A DNA stretch of 64,000 nt, from assembly GCF_030167925.1 (NCBI RefSeq), contig NZ_JASKUT010000001.1, forward strand, positions 124,001-188,000, in the 5' to 3' direction. The stretch is from Paenibacillus silviterrae (lineage in GTDB: Bacteria; Bacillota; Bacilli; Paenibacillales; NBRC-103111). The translations under genes and the position numbers were made by a program. The notes under the pieces were generated by a model. It was not told the DNA's origin. It saw only the letters and a list, made by a program, of their open reading frames with translations, and ran no database searches. Below are positions 44,843 to 53,833 of this stretch, piece by piece (position 1 is the first letter of the stretch; every line of letters starts with the position of its first letter).

Positions 44843-44874
44843 CCGCTGGAAACGGCATGTTTTCAGCGGTTTTT
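44843..44874 (+). terminator. Intrinsic terminator after secF
   Basis: CCGCTGGAAAC (44843-44853) / GTTTTCAGCGG (44859-44869), one G-T pair, followed by TTTTTC. Confidence 0.82.
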
Positions 44875-44926
44875 CTTTTCCGCTGCTTTATTAGGGATAA
44901 GATACATAAACATGGAGGAGTGCCTC

Positions 44927-45877
44927 GTGACGGACGAACGTTTCAAGCAAGCGACAAGAGGCGCCTGGGTCGGCTTGATCGGCAATATGGCGCTGGCGCT
45001 TATGAAAGGGATCATCGGCTTTGCGGCAAATAGTAAGGCTCTCTTGGCGGATGCCGCTCATTCCGCTTCTGAAGCGGCCCGTTCGCTTAAGGAGTGGAGC
45101 GGCAACCAATCCGTAAACCAGCCATCGGTGGAGGATCCGACCTCTTTATCCGGGAAGGCGGGCAAACGATGGGATCTTTTAGCACCGGTCCTATTGATGG
45201 TTCTCGGTCTTGAGATCGCTTTGTCGTCATTGAAATCAATAGTTTCCGGCGTAACGGAAGCACCGGGCATTTTGGCTCTCATCGCGGTAGGTGTTTCCAT
45301 TGTCGTAACGGAAGCCATTTTCCAGTATAAGTATCGGACCGGGAAAAAAACCGGCAATGCCATGCTTGTGACGAATGCTCTGGAGCACCGTACGGATGTG
45401 GCCACTTCGGCCGCCGCATTTATTGGCGTTGGGGGTGCCATCCTAGGTACATATTTGGAAAGCAATCATTGGTATTATTTGGACCCTGCCGCAGGGTTGT
45501 TCATTTCGTTCGTCCTTTTGAAAAAAAATTACGGGCTGATGGCGGCAACGTTACATAGCTCATCGGATCGGCTGCTTCAGCAAGAGGATGCGGCGGATTT
45601 GATAGAGACCGTACAGCGGATCAAAGGTGTCATTGCGGTAGATGATTTGAAGGCGAAAGAGCATGGGCACTACGTCCTCGTCGACGTGAGGATTAGTGTA
45701 AACCCTCGTATTACCGTACAAGAGGGACATGACATTGCCCGCACGGTGAGACACGCGCTGATGAAGCGATTTACCCATGTATCCGATGTAATGATCCACG
45801 TGAACCCCTACGACCCAGGATATCCATACAAGAGTCAAGCGGCGGAACAGGACGATATGCCGACCGTGCTGCATTGA
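44927..45877 (+). CDS. Cation diffusion facilitator family transporter
   Basis: 316-residue CDF-type divalent metal/proton antiporter. The metal-site motifs are ADAAHSASEAARS (helix 2) and ALEHRTDVATS (helix 5), with two acidic/His positions each. The C-terminal cytosolic ferredoxin-like domain starts near DLIETVQRIKGV and ends DVMIHVNPYDP. Start GTG 44927 has GGAGG 8 nt upstream; a longer frame begins inside secF and is rejected. It differs from the His-rich CzcD at 60.5 kb, and its metal (Mn, Fe or Zn) cannot be assigned. Confidence 0.88.
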   Translation: MTDERFKQATRGAWVGLIGNMALALMKGIIGFAANSKALLADAAHSASEAARSLKEWSGNQSVNQPSVEDPTSLSGKAGKRWDLLAPVLLMVLGLEIALSSLKSIVSGVTEAPGILALIAVGVSIVVTEAIFQYKYRTGKKTGNAMLVTNALEHRTDVATSAAAFIGVGGAILGTYLESNHWYYLDPAAGLFISFVLLKKNYGLMAATLHSSSDRLLQQEDAADLIETVQRIKGVIAVDDLKAKEHGHYVLVDVRISVNPRITVQEGHDIARTVRHALMKRFTHVSDVMIHVNPYDPGYPYKSQAAEQDDMPTVLH

Positions 45878-45901
45878 CAGGCGAAAGGAGGAAGGCACGA
45901 C

Positions 45902-48358
45902 GTGCTTAAAGCAAAGGCAAGATGGAACATGGGGGCTGCGGATGAGGCGCGGGTTCAGGAATGGGTGGAGCAATTCAACATTTCGCCGCTGCTCGCCCGG
46001 CTGCTCGTGGTTCGAGGGATGACACAGACAGAGCATGTCGCTGACTTTCTTTACGGAGGAACGGAGCAGGCTCACGATCCATTCCTGCTGGATGGCATGG
46101 CTGCAGCAGTGGAGCGGATCCGGATGGCCATTCGGTTGGGAGAGCGGATACGCATCTACGGCGATTATGACGCAGACGGCGTTAGCAGCACTACGCTTAT
46201 GGTGCATTTGCTGCGCCAGCTGAACTGCCAATTTGATTATTACATACCGCACCGCGTGCATGAAGGCTACGGATTGAATGAAGGCGCTCTGGACAAAGCG
46301 GATGCCGCGGGAGTCACGCTGCTGATCACGGTAGACACAGGGATTAGCGCGGTTCAGCAAATTGCGTATGCGAAAACGCTGGGCATCGATGTGATTGTTA
46401 CGGATCACCACGAACCTCCGGAAATACTGCCGGAGGCATACGCACTGATCAATCCGAAGAAGCCGGGCTGTCCGTACCCGTTTAAGCAGCTTGCCGGCGT
46501 CGGCGTTGCGCTTAAGCTGGCTCAGGCGCTGCTGGGCAGATGGCCCGAGGAGCTTGCGGAATATGCCGCTATCGGCACGGTGGCGGATTTGATGGCTCTC
46601 CAAGGCGAAAACCGCATCATCGTGAAGCAGGGATTGAAGGCAATGCGGGCAACCTCGAATTATGGAATTAAAGCGCTGCTCGGTGTAGCCAACGTTCCCG
46701 TCCGAGAGGTAAACAGCACGCATATCGGCTTTGCTCTGGCGCCGCGGATTAATGCCAGCGGGCGTCTGGAGAATGCGGATGCCGCCGTCCGGTTGCTTAC
46801 GACGGAGTCGGAGCAAGAGGCTGAGCAGCTGGCGTTCGACCTGGACCTGCTGAACAAGGAACGGCAGAAGCTGGTGGAAGAGATGACGAAGGAAGCTGTT
46901 GCACTGGTAGAGCGGAGAAAGCAGGAAACCGGCGAGCTCCCTCCGGTCATCGTCGCCGCTCAAGAAGGCTGGAATGTCGGTGTGATCGGTATTGTTGCTT
47001 CCAAGCTGGTAGACAAGTTTTACCGGCCGACGGTTGTGCTGGGCATTGACCCAGCGACCCGCATGGCCAAGGGGTCCGCTCGATCCATTGCCGGCTTCGA
47101 TCTGTACCAGGGCCTGTCCCGCTGTCATGATCTGATGGACCATTTCGGCGGCCATCAGATGGCTGCCGGAATGACGCTTTCGCAGGAACATCTTCCCGAG
47201 CTGGAGCGCAGGCTCGGGGTGCTGGCACAGGAATGGCTCGAGCCGGAGGACTGGTCTCCTTTGCTGCAAGCCGATTTGGCGTGTAGCCTTAGCGACGTAA
47301 CGGTTGATGTTGTTCAGCAGCTCGAGCAGCTCGCTCCATACGGGATGGGCAACCCTTCTCCGAAATTTGTTTTCACGGACCTTCTGCTCAGCGATATGCG
47401 GACCATGGGAAAGGAGCAGCAGCATCTAAAGCTGTCTCTTCGCTCCAAGCAGCGTCCGGAGGCAGGATCGTATGATGCGGTGGCCTTCGGGAAAGCGGGG
47501 GTAACGGACTGGTTAAGCTCGGCTGCCCCGATTGAGGTGCTGGGCGAGCTGTCGATCAACGAATGGAACGGGGTGCGGAAGCCGCAAATCATGGTAGCCG
47601 ATCTTCGGGTGCCTGCCGTGCAAATCTTCGACTGGCGAGGAACGACGAAGCCGGAATCCAAGCTAAGCGAGCTTTGTGCGCGACTTAAGTCGCCGGTATG
47701 GGGAGAGCCGTTCGATATCCCGGCCTTGATCCTGTTCAGCGAGCCGGAGCCTGCGGCGTTGGCCTCCAGTAAGTGTGCCTATTCCTTATGGGGGATGGAT
47801 TCAGCCGGAGCCGTAGTTCCCCTCAATGCAGAGGCCGGGAAGCGGAATATCGAGGAAGCAGCCGATATTGTGCTTTATGCTTTGCCTGACGATCTGGGGC
47901 AGCTGAAAGCCTTGGGGCAGCAGGCTAAAGGCGTGCAGCGCTATTATGCGGCATTCGGAGGCTCGGAGCCGGAGCGCGGGGCCGGTGTGGTCCCGGGGCG
48001 AGATGGCTTCAAGGCGGTTTATTCCGCTGTCAGTGCCTTGGGCAAGGATCCGGAACGGAAGCTTCCGCCTTCCGCCTTCGTGCAAGCAATTTCCAAGCGG
48101 TCCGGATTGTCACCGGGCGCGATTGGGTTTATACTTGACGTGTTTGAAGAACTTGGTTTTGTTCAACGCTCGGAAGTCGGATACCGTCTTGTACCGTCGC
48201 CAGCGAAGAAGGATTTGACGGACTCTGCAGCCTACCGACGCCGGCAGAGCCGGTCCGAAACGGAGCACACGCTGCTGTATTGCTCTGCAAACGATCTAGC
48301 CTCCTGGTTGGTTGTAAATAAAGCCGAAGATAAAGAAATGTTGGAGGGAATTGTATGA
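45902..48358 (+). CDS. recJ: Single-stranded-DNA exonuclease RecJ
   Basis: 5'-3' exonuclease for recombination and mismatch repair. The 818-residue protein has the DHH-family motifs: IYGDYDADGVSST, ITVDTGIS, VTDHHEPPE and a DHHA1 region with GHQMAAGMTL. The C-terminal third (from about residue 560) is the longer Firmicute extension, rich in Ala/Glu and of unclear role. The GTG start has AGGAGG 10 nt upstream. Its end overlaps apt by 4 nt. It lies 24 nt after the CDF gene. Confidence 0.96.
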   Translation: MLKAKARWNMGAADEARVQEWVEQFNISPLLARLLVVRGMTQTEHVADFLYGGTEQAHDPFLLDGMAAAVERIRMAIRLGERIRIYGDYDADGVSSTTLMVHLLRQLNCQFDYYIPHRVHEGYGLNEGALDKADAAGVTLLITVDTGISAVQQIAYAKTLGIDVIVTDHHEPPEILPEAYALINPKKPGCPYPFKQLAGVGVALKLAQALLGRWPEELAEYAAIGTVADLMALQGENRIIVKQGLKAMRATSNYGIKALLGVANVPVREVNSTHIGFALAPRINASGRLENADAAVRLLTTESEQEAEQLAFDLDLLNKERQKLVEEMTKEAVALVERRKQETGELPPVIVAAQEGWNVGVIGIVASKLVDKFYRPTVVLGIDPATRMAKGSARSIAGFDLYQGLSRCHDLMDHFGGHQMAAGMTLSQEHLPELERRLGVLAQEWLEPEDWSPLLQADLACSLSDVTVDVVQQLEQLAPYGMGNPSPKFVFTDLLLSDMRTMGKEQQHLKLSLRSKQRPEAGSYDAVAFGKAGVTDWLSSAAPIEVLGELSINEWNGVRKPQIMVADLRVPAVQIFDWRGTTKPESKLSELCARLKSPVWGEPFDIPALILFSEPEPAALASSKCAYSLWGMDSAGAVVPLNAEAGKRNIEEAADIVLYALPDDLGQLKALGQQAKGVQRYYAAFGGSEPERGAGVVPGRDGFKAVYSAVSALGKDPERKLPPSAFVQAISKRSGLSPGAIGFILDVFEELGFVQRSEVGYRLVPSPAKKDLTDSAAYRRRQSRSETEHTLLYCSANDLASWLVVNKAEDKEMLEGIV

Positions 48359-48867
48359 ATTTCAAGGAACACATCCGGGTGATTGAGGATTTTCCGCAGC
48401 CTGGAATCAGCTTTAAGGACATTACGACATTGCTGGGCAATGGGCCGGTTTACAAAGAAGTGATCAATGAGATGGTACGCCGTCTGGAGGGCATAGAGAT
48501 TGACGTGATCGCAGGTCCCGAGGCCCGCGGCTTCGTTATCGGTGCGCCGCTGGCGGTTGCGCTCGGCGTAGGCTTCGTACCGATCCGGAAGAGCGGCAAG
48601 CTGCCGGGCAAGACGATTGAAGCGGACTATGCGCTGGAATACGGCAAGGATAAGCTGGCGATGCACGATGATGCCATTCGTCCCGGCCAAAAGGTGCTGA
48701 TCGCTGACGATCTGCTTGCCACAGGAGGTACGATCTCTACCTCGATCAACTTGGTGGAGCAGCTCGGAGGCAAGGTCATCGGGGCAGCCTTCTTGATCGA
48801 GCTGCTGGAGCTGCAAGGCCGCGAAAAGCTGAACGGCGTAGAGGTATACTCTCTCGTTCAATACTAA
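48355..48867 (+). CDS. apt: Adenine phosphoribosyltransferase
   Basis: Purine-salvage enzyme making AMP from adenine and PRPP. The 170-residue protein has the PRPP-binding motif VLIADDLLATGGTIS (residues about 117-131), the catalytic GPEARGFVIG loop and the start MNFKEHIRVIEDFPQPGISFKD, typical of Apt (core IEDFPQPGISFKD). Translation begins within the recJ stop (ATGA). Its neighbour relA is on the same strand but has its own promoter. Confidence 0.97.
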   Translation: MNFKEHIRVIEDFPQPGISFKDITTLLGNGPVYKEVINEMVRRLEGIEIDVIAGPEARGFVIGAPLAVALGVGFVPIRKSGKLPGKTIEADYALEYGKDKLAMHDDAIRPGQKVLIADDLLATGGTISTSINLVEQLGGKVIGAAFLIELLELQGREKLNGVEVYSLVQY

Positions 48868-48876
48868 GGTTTAGGG

Positions 48877-48911
48877 ACCCGGAGCGCCATGGGAGGCGGC
48901 TTCGGGTTTTT
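48877..48911 (+). terminator. Intrinsic terminator after apt
   Basis: ACCCGGAGCGCC pairs with GGCGGCTTCGGGT (one bulge and G-T pairs), followed by TTTTTC. Confidence 0.8.
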
Positions 48912-48959
48912 CTGTTCTCTCCCCGCGGGATGGAATCTGATCCCATATGCAGCGAATCC

Positions 48960-48989
48960 TTGACGTAGTACCATGTTCACAGGCATAAT
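48960..48989 (+). promoter_or_regulatory. Promoter of relA
   Basis: TTGACG (48960-48965), an 18-bp spacer and CATAAT (48984-48989). The predicted start near 48996 lies after two upstream in-frame ATG codons, excluding them as translation starts. Confidence 0.65.
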
Positions 48990-49023
48990 GAATAAAAATC
49001 GAACTAAGGGAATGGATGGGCCG

Positions 49024-51219
49024 ATGGGGATAGAGCAGCTTCTTGAGAAGGCATCCACATATATTAAGGACAGCGACCTGATTCGGATCCGGGAAGCTTA
49101 TGAATTCGCGGACCAAGCCCACTATGGCCAAGTCCGCAAGTCAGGGGAGCCGTATATTCTGCACCCGCTCGCCGTCGCTGAAATTCTTGTGAACATGCAG
49201 ATGGATACGATCTCCATTATTGCTGCGCTGCTTCATGACGTAGTGGAGGATACTACGGTTTCGCTGGAGAGCGTTCAGGACCGGTTCGGTCCGGCGTGCG
49301 CCAAGATTGTCGACGGCCTGACCAAGCTGGAGAAGATCAAATTCAAAAGCAAGGAAGAGCACCAGAACGAGAACTATCGGAAAATGTTCGTGGCGATGGC
49401 CCAGGACATCCGTGTCATATTAATCAAGCTTGCCGACCGGCTTCATAACATGCGTACGCTGAAGCATCAATCGGAAGAGGCGCAGCGCCGCATTGCGGAC
49501 GAGACGCTGGAGATTTTCTGCCCGATCGCTCACCGGCTCGGGATTTCGGCCATCAAGTGGGAGATGGAGGACATCGCCCTGCGCTATCTGAATCCGCAGC
49601 AGTATTACCGCATCGTCAATCTGATGCAGAAGAAGCGGACGGAGCGCGAGCAGTATATCAACGATGTCATCATGAACGTGAAGGATAAGCTTCACGAAAT
49701 GGGCATTGAGGGAGACATTTCCGGTCGTCCCAAACACATTTACAGCATCTATAAGAAGATGACGGTCCGCAACAAGCAGTTCAATGAAATTTATGACCTG
49801 CTGGCCCTTCGTATCATCGTTGATAACATCAGGGATTGCTATGCTACACTGGGGATCATTCACACGTTATGGAAGCCGATGCCGGGACGGTTTAAGGACT
49901 ATATCGCCATGCCGAAGCCGAACATGTACCAATCCCTTCACACTACGGTGATCGGACCGAAGGGCGAGCCGCTGGAGGTGCAGATCCGCACCTTCGATAT
50001 GCACCGGACCTCCGAGTACGGGGTAGCCGCCCACTGGGCGTACAAGGAAGGTACGGCTACCTCAGGAGCCGATGCTTTCGGAGATAATCTTAACTTTATC
50101 CGGGAAATCATTGAGCTGCAGAATGAGGCTCAGGATGCGTCGGAGTTCGTAGAATCGCTAAAAATGGATTTCTTTTCGGACCTGGTATTCGTCTTTACGC
50201 CAAAGGGTGAGGTCATTGAGCTTCCGGCCGGCTCCGTGCCGCTTGATTTTGCCTATCGGATTCATACGGAGGTCGGCAACCGCACGATCGGTGCCAAGGT
50301 GAACGGGCGGATCGTCCCGCTCGATCATAAGCTTAAGACGGGGGACATCATTGAGATCCTCACCTCCAAGCATTCCTATGGCCCGAGTCAGGATTGGATC
50401 AAGATTGCCCAATCCTCCCATGCGAAGAGCAAGATTCGTCAATGGTTCAAGAAGGAGAAGCGCGAGGAGAACGTACTCAAGGGCAAGGAGCTGATCGAAC
50501 GCGAGGTCAAGCGACTTGGGTTCGAGCCGTCGGTCATCATGAAAGATGATGAGCTGATGGAGGTAGCGAAGAAATTTAATTTCAATGAAATCGAAGATAT
50601 GATGTCGGCGGTCGGCTTCGGCGGAATTACGGCGGCACAGATCGTTACCAGGCTGACCGAGAAGGCCCGCAAGGAGGCCGAGGAAGCCCAGCAGCAGGCG
50701 CTGCAGCTGACGAACGAGATCAAGGAAGTGAAGGCGCCGAACCCGGAGCGGCGCGGAAGGCCGACGAACGGCGTTCGCGTCAAGGGTGTGGACAACCTGC
50801 TCGTTCGCTTCGCACGCTGCTGCAATCCGGTGCCGGGTGACCGGATCGTCGGTTACATTACACGTGGCCGCGGGGTATCGGTGCATCGGCTTGACTGCAC
50901 GAACATTCCGGCCCCGGATATGGGCGAAGAGGGCAATCGTGTCATTGAAGTGGAATGGGCGGATGATATCGAAGCCAACTACAATGTGGAGATCGAGATC
51001 ACCGGCCACGACCGGAGAGGCTTGCTGAACGAGGTGCTGCAGGCCGTCTCCGAGAGCAAGACCGTCATTTCGGCAGTTTCCGGGCGTTCCGATAAGAACA
51101 AGATGGCGATGATTCACATGACGATTCTGATCCGCAATATCGATCATCTGCACTCTGTGGTGGAGAAGATCAAACGGGTGAAGGACGTTTATTCGGTAAC
51201 ACGCATTATGCAATCGTAG
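49024..51219 (+). CDS. relA: Bifunctional (p)ppGpp synthetase/hydrolase (Rel)
   Basis: Stringent-response enzyme that makes and degrades (p)ppGpp. The 731-residue protein has the HD hydrolase domain (SGEPYILHPLAVAEIL, AALLHDVVEDT), the synthetase domain (KPNMYQSLHTTVIGP, with RTFDMHRTSEYGVAAHW split over residues near 330), a TGS domain (VFVFTPKGEVIELPAGS) and a C-terminal zinc-finger plus ACT domain (RCCNPVPGD; LNEVLQAVSE). ATG 49024 is taken as the start because it lies after the predicted transcription start and gives the family length; ATG 49012 is possible. Confidence 0.95.
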   Translation: MGIEQLLEKASTYIKDSDLIRIREAYEFADQAHYGQVRKSGEPYILHPLAVAEILVNMQMDTISIIAALLHDVVEDTTVSLESVQDRFGPACAKIVDGLTKLEKIKFKSKEEHQNENYRKMFVAMAQDIRVILIKLADRLHNMRTLKHQSEEAQRRIADETLEIFCPIAHRLGISAIKWEMEDIALRYLNPQQYYRIVNLMQKKRTEREQYINDVIMNVKDKLHEMGIEGDISGRPKHIYSIYKKMTVRNKQFNEIYDLLALRIIVDNIRDCYATLGIIHTLWKPMPGRFKDYIAMPKPNMYQSLHTTVIGPKGEPLEVQIRTFDMHRTSEYGVAAHWAYKEGTATSGADAFGDNLNFIREIIELQNEAQDASEFVESLKMDFFSDLVFVFTPKGEVIELPAGSVPLDFAYRIHTEVGNRTIGAKVNGRIVPLDHKLKTGDIIEILTSKHSYGPSQDWIKIAQSSHAKSKIRQWFKKEKREENVLKGKELIEREVKRLGFEPSVIMKDDELMEVAKKFNFNEIEDMMSAVGFGGITAAQIVTRLTEKARKEAEEAQQQALQLTNEIKEVKAPNPERRGRPTNGVRVKGVDNLLVRFARCCNPVPGDRIVGYITRGRGVSVHRLDCTNIPAPDMGEEGNRVIEVEWADDIEANYNVEIEITGHDRRGLLNEVLQAVSESKTVISAVSGRSDKNKMAMIHMTILIRNIDHLHSVVEKIKRVKDVYSVTRIMQS

Positions 51220-51240
51220 AAGCTTAGGAGCGTTAGCAGA

Positions 51241-51681
51241 ATGAGAGTAGTCATACAGCGCAGTAAAGCGGCACAGGTTATCGTTGAGGGCGAGACGGTA
51301 GGCCGGATTGAGCACGGGCTTGTCCTTCTGGTCGGCGTTACGCACGAGGATACGGACAAGGACGCCGCGTATCTCGCGGATAAAATAGCAGGCTTACGAA
51401 TTTTCGAGGACAGCGAGGGCAAAATGAACCTTTCCGTAAAGGAGACGGGGGGGCAAATTCTTTCCGTCTCGCAGTTTACCCTATACGGGGATACCCGCAA
51501 GGGCAAGCGGCCTAACTTCATGGCGGCGGCAAGACCGGAGCAGGCAGAGCCGCTCTATGAACGGTTTAACGAGCTGCTGCGGGATCAGGGCTTTCAGGTG
51601 GAGACGGGACGCTTCGGCGCCATGATGGACGTTTCACTGGTGAATGACGGCCCCGTAACGCTGATTCTCGAAAGCAGGTAA
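51241..51681 (+). CDS. dtd: D-aminoacyl-tRNA deacylase
   Basis: Proofreading enzyme that removes D-amino acids (and glycine) from mischarged tRNAs. The 146-residue protein shows [18 protein letters not shown] at the N-terminus, the catalytic [19 protein letters not shown] block (Ser-Gln-Phe-Thr motif) and the cross-subunit [18 protein letters not shown] ending (here [17 protein letters not shown]). It lies 21 nt after relA, as in many Firmicutes, and is likely co-transcribed with it. Confidence 0.97.
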   Translation: MRVVIQRSKAAQVIVEGETVGRIEHGLVLLVGVTHEDTDKDAAYLADKIAGLRIFEDSEGKMNLSVKETGGQILSVSQFTLYGDTRKGKRPNFMAAARPEQAEPLYERFNELLRDQGFQVETGRFGAMMDVSLVNDGPVTLILESR

Positions 51682-51720
51682 CGGATAGGAACGGCTTCTT
51701 TTGGAGAAAATAGGACTTAA

Positions 51721-51930
51721 ATGATGCCTATTGGGCCGAAGGAGTTAAGCGCCATGTACCGTTCCTCGAAAGAACAGCTTATGACAAAGCCGGAGCAGCA
51801 GCTGTCCATGGGTGGACTGGAGGAGGCGTTAAGTCTCCAGACCTCCGGCTGGGACCCCGCTGAGATGAACAGCATGTACAGTTCGGTAAGCGAAGGGTTG
51901 AAGATGATGCCGCGCAAGACCGTTCGATAG
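51721..51930 (+). CDS. Small hypothetical protein
   Basis: Possible 69-residue protein, unrecognised. TAGGA lies 5 nt before the ATG, and a terminator follows 17 nt after the stop, so the frame fills the space between dtd and a terminator neatly. The product is hydrophilic and Met/Ser-rich (MYRSSKEQ and MYSSVSEG are loosely repeated), with no cysteine or membrane segment. Support is limited to these context features. Confidence 0.5.
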   Translation: MMPIGPKELSAMYRSSKEQLMTKPEQQLSMGGLEEALSLQTSGWDPAEMNSMYSSVSEGLKMMPRKTVR

Positions 51931-51947
51931 CTGAATACAGTATTTTG

Positions 51948-51994
51948 GAACCGCAGGATAGCCTTGAGTAGGGCTGCTGCGGTTCTTTATTTTC
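51948..51994 (+). terminator. Intrinsic terminator before hemZ
   Basis: GAACCGCAG (51948-51956) / CTGCGGTTC (51977-51985), with inner AGCC/GGCT pairs, followed by TTTATTTT. Confidence 0.85.
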
Positions 51995-52059
51995 CTCGGG
52001 ACGGCAATTGTGCTAAACTAGTCATAGTTTTGTTTTGGGCTTCCAGGAGGTGCATGGAT

Positions 52060-53598
52060 TTGAAAATACAAATTGAACGGATCGGTTTTACCGAGCAATC
52101 GACCGAAATTTTTCATATAGGCAAGCTGTTCTTTGAGGAGGTCGAATTGACGTTCGATCCGGCGGATGATGCGGACTTGAGCGCAAGGATTGAAATTACT
52201 ACCGACTTGGAGAAGCAAGTCGTTCGTGCGGACCTCCGGCTTACGGAGACGGCGACGGGCAGCGTGCTGCAGAGCAGCCATCAGCGTAGCTTGGACACCC
52301 GGAAGGAAGGACTGAAGCGGACGGTCAAGCGAGCTGTCGGCTACGGACTGCTTCAGGTGTTACAGCAGTACACGGGCATGGAGCAGGCATGGGGAACGCT
52401 AACGGGTGTCCGGCCGACCAAGCTGATGCACAATCTCATGATGAAGCACGATCTCGAGTACTGCAAGCAGCTGCTGCGCGAGGAGTATTTGGTTACGGAG
52501 CCGAAGGTGGAGCTTCTGGCAGGCATTGCGGAGAGACAGCTGCGCGTCATCCCGGACTTGTTCCAGCTGGATCGCGAGATCAGCGTGTATATCGGCATTC
52601 CGTTTTGCCCGACCAAGTGTGCTTACTGTACGTTCCCTGCCTACGATATTCGAGGGAACAACGGCTCCGTGGAAGCCTTCCTCGAAGGACTGCACTACGA
52701 GATCCGCGCTATGGGCGATTGGATGAAGGAAGCGGGTCTTACGATTACCACGATCTATTGGGGCGGGGGGACGCCGACTAGTATTACGGCCGAGCAAATG
52801 GATGCGCTCTTCGTCACGATGCATGAGTCGTTTCCGGCGATGGATCAGGTGAGGGAGCTGACCGTCGAGGCCGGCCGTCCGGATACGATCACGGAGGATA
52901 AAATCCGCGTCATGCAGAAATGGAACGTCGACCGCATCAGCATCAATCCGCAGAGCTTCACGCAGGCGACGCTGGATACTATCGGCCGTCATCACACCGT
53001 CACGGAGACGCTGGATAAATTCCGGCTGGCGCGCGAGATGGGCATGAACAACATCAACATGGACTTGATCATCGGCCTCCCGAACGAAGGAATGACCGAG
53101 CTTCAACGGACGCTGGACCGTACGACGGAGCTGCTTCCGGAGTCCTTGACGGTGCATACTCTTTCCTTCAAACGGGCTTCGAGAATGACGAAGAACAAGG
53201 AAGATTATGAAGTAGCCGAGCGCGACGAGATTACGGAGATGATTCGCTCGACTGCCGAGTGGACGGAGGAGCATGGGTATCAGCCGTACTACATGTACAG
53301 GCAGAAGAACATTCTCGGCAATCAGGAGAACGTCGGTTATTCGCTGGAGGGCTACGAAAGCTTGTACAACATCCTCATGATGGAGGAGCGCCAGACGATC
53401 ATCGGATTGGGCTGCGGCGCCGTAAGCAAAATTCTATACCCGAAGGTCGAGCATGAGGATGGAGAAGGCTACGAGCAGCGCATCGAACGATTCCCGAATC
53501 CGAAGGAGCCGTCGGCGTACAACCAATCGTACAAGGAATACATCGATAAGAAAATCAAGCTGCTGAACGATGCGTATATGGCTTCGGCACAGAGCTGA
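52060..53598 (+). CDS. hemZ: HemZ-like radical SAM protein (coproporphyrinogen III oxidase family)
   Basis: 512-residue radical SAM protein resembling B. subtilis HemZ, an oxygen-independent coproporphyrinogen oxidase homologue. The SAM cluster motif CPTKCAYC (C183-x3-C187-x2-C190) is intact. YWGGGTPTSI, TVEAGRPDTIT and DLIIGLPNEG follow in the order usual for the HemN/HemW group. About 165 residues precede the radical SAM core, as in HemZ and unlike HemW. TTG 52060 has AGGAGG 9 nt upstream and gives MKIQIERIGF; ATG 52054 is too close. Actual substrate is unproven: some relatives are haem chaperones. Confidence 0.85.
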   Translation: MKIQIERIGFTEQSTEIFHIGKLFFEEVELTFDPADDADLSARIEITTDLEKQVVRADLRLTETATGSVLQSSHQRSLDTRKEGLKRTVKRAVGYGLLQVLQQYTGMEQAWGTLTGVRPTKLMHNLMMKHDLEYCKQLLREEYLVTEPKVELLAGIAERQLRVIPDLFQLDREISVYIGIPFCPTKCAYCTFPAYDIRGNNGSVEAFLEGLHYEIRAMGDWMKEAGLTITTIYWGGGTPTSITAEQMDALFVTMHESFPAMDQVRELTVEAGRPDTITEDKIRVMQKWNVDRISINPQSFTQATLDTIGRHHTVTETLDKFRLAREMGMNNINMDLIIGLPNEGMTELQRTLDRTTELLPESLTVHTLSFKRASRMTKNKEDYEVAERDEITEMIRSTAEWTEEHGYQPYYMYRQKNILGNQENVGYSLEGYESLYNILMMEERQTIIGLGCGAVSKILYPKVEHEDGEGYEQRIERFPNPKEPSAYNQSYKEYIDKKIKLLNDAYMASAQS

Positions 53599-53652
53599 GG
53601 CGGTAGCGTTATAAATTCACGCTACACAGCCTAATCAGAATGTATGTTCTAG

Positions 53653-53677
53653 TGTAAGGTGAAAAAATCATCTTACA
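53653..53677. repeat. Inverted repeat TGTAAGGTGA / TCATCTTACA
   Basis: A 10-bp stem (one G-T pair) with an A5 loop, 55 nt after hemZ. There is no U-tract, so it is a weak terminator candidate. It shares the AAGrTGA element with the larger palindrome at 53763-53795. Confidence 0.6.
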
Positions 53678-53762
53678 TTGGCTTAAAGGATGAACCATGT
53701 TCGAATTCTGGCACTGTAAGCATATTTCTTCACCTTATCCTCCACAAAATACCGTAGTTAGT

Positions 53763-53795
53763 GGGCTTTAAGATGAATCATTCATCTTAAAGCCC
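53763..53795. promoter_or_regulatory. 33-bp perfect palindrome upstream of the FAD oxidoreductase gene
   Basis: GGGCTTTAAGATGAAT (53763-53778), a central C, and its exact complement ATTCATCTTAAAGCCC (53780-53795). It ends 38 nt before the ATG and has no T-run, so an operator or an RNA stem before the gene is likelier than a terminator. Confidence 0.6.
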
Positions 53796-53833
53796 TGCAA
53801 TTAAGCAATTATCCATTCCATACGAGGTGTATC

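Noticed and set aside
45560..47425. 621-codon open frame on the minus strand
   Set aside because: It lies wholly opposite the CDF gene and recJ, whose motifs are intact. It has no ribosome site and an unnatural Arg/His/Gln-rich composition, typical of an antisense shadow in GC-rich DNA.
50158..51345. 395-codon open frame on the minus strand
   Set aside because: Antisense to relA and the start of dtd; composition is that of a shadow frame.
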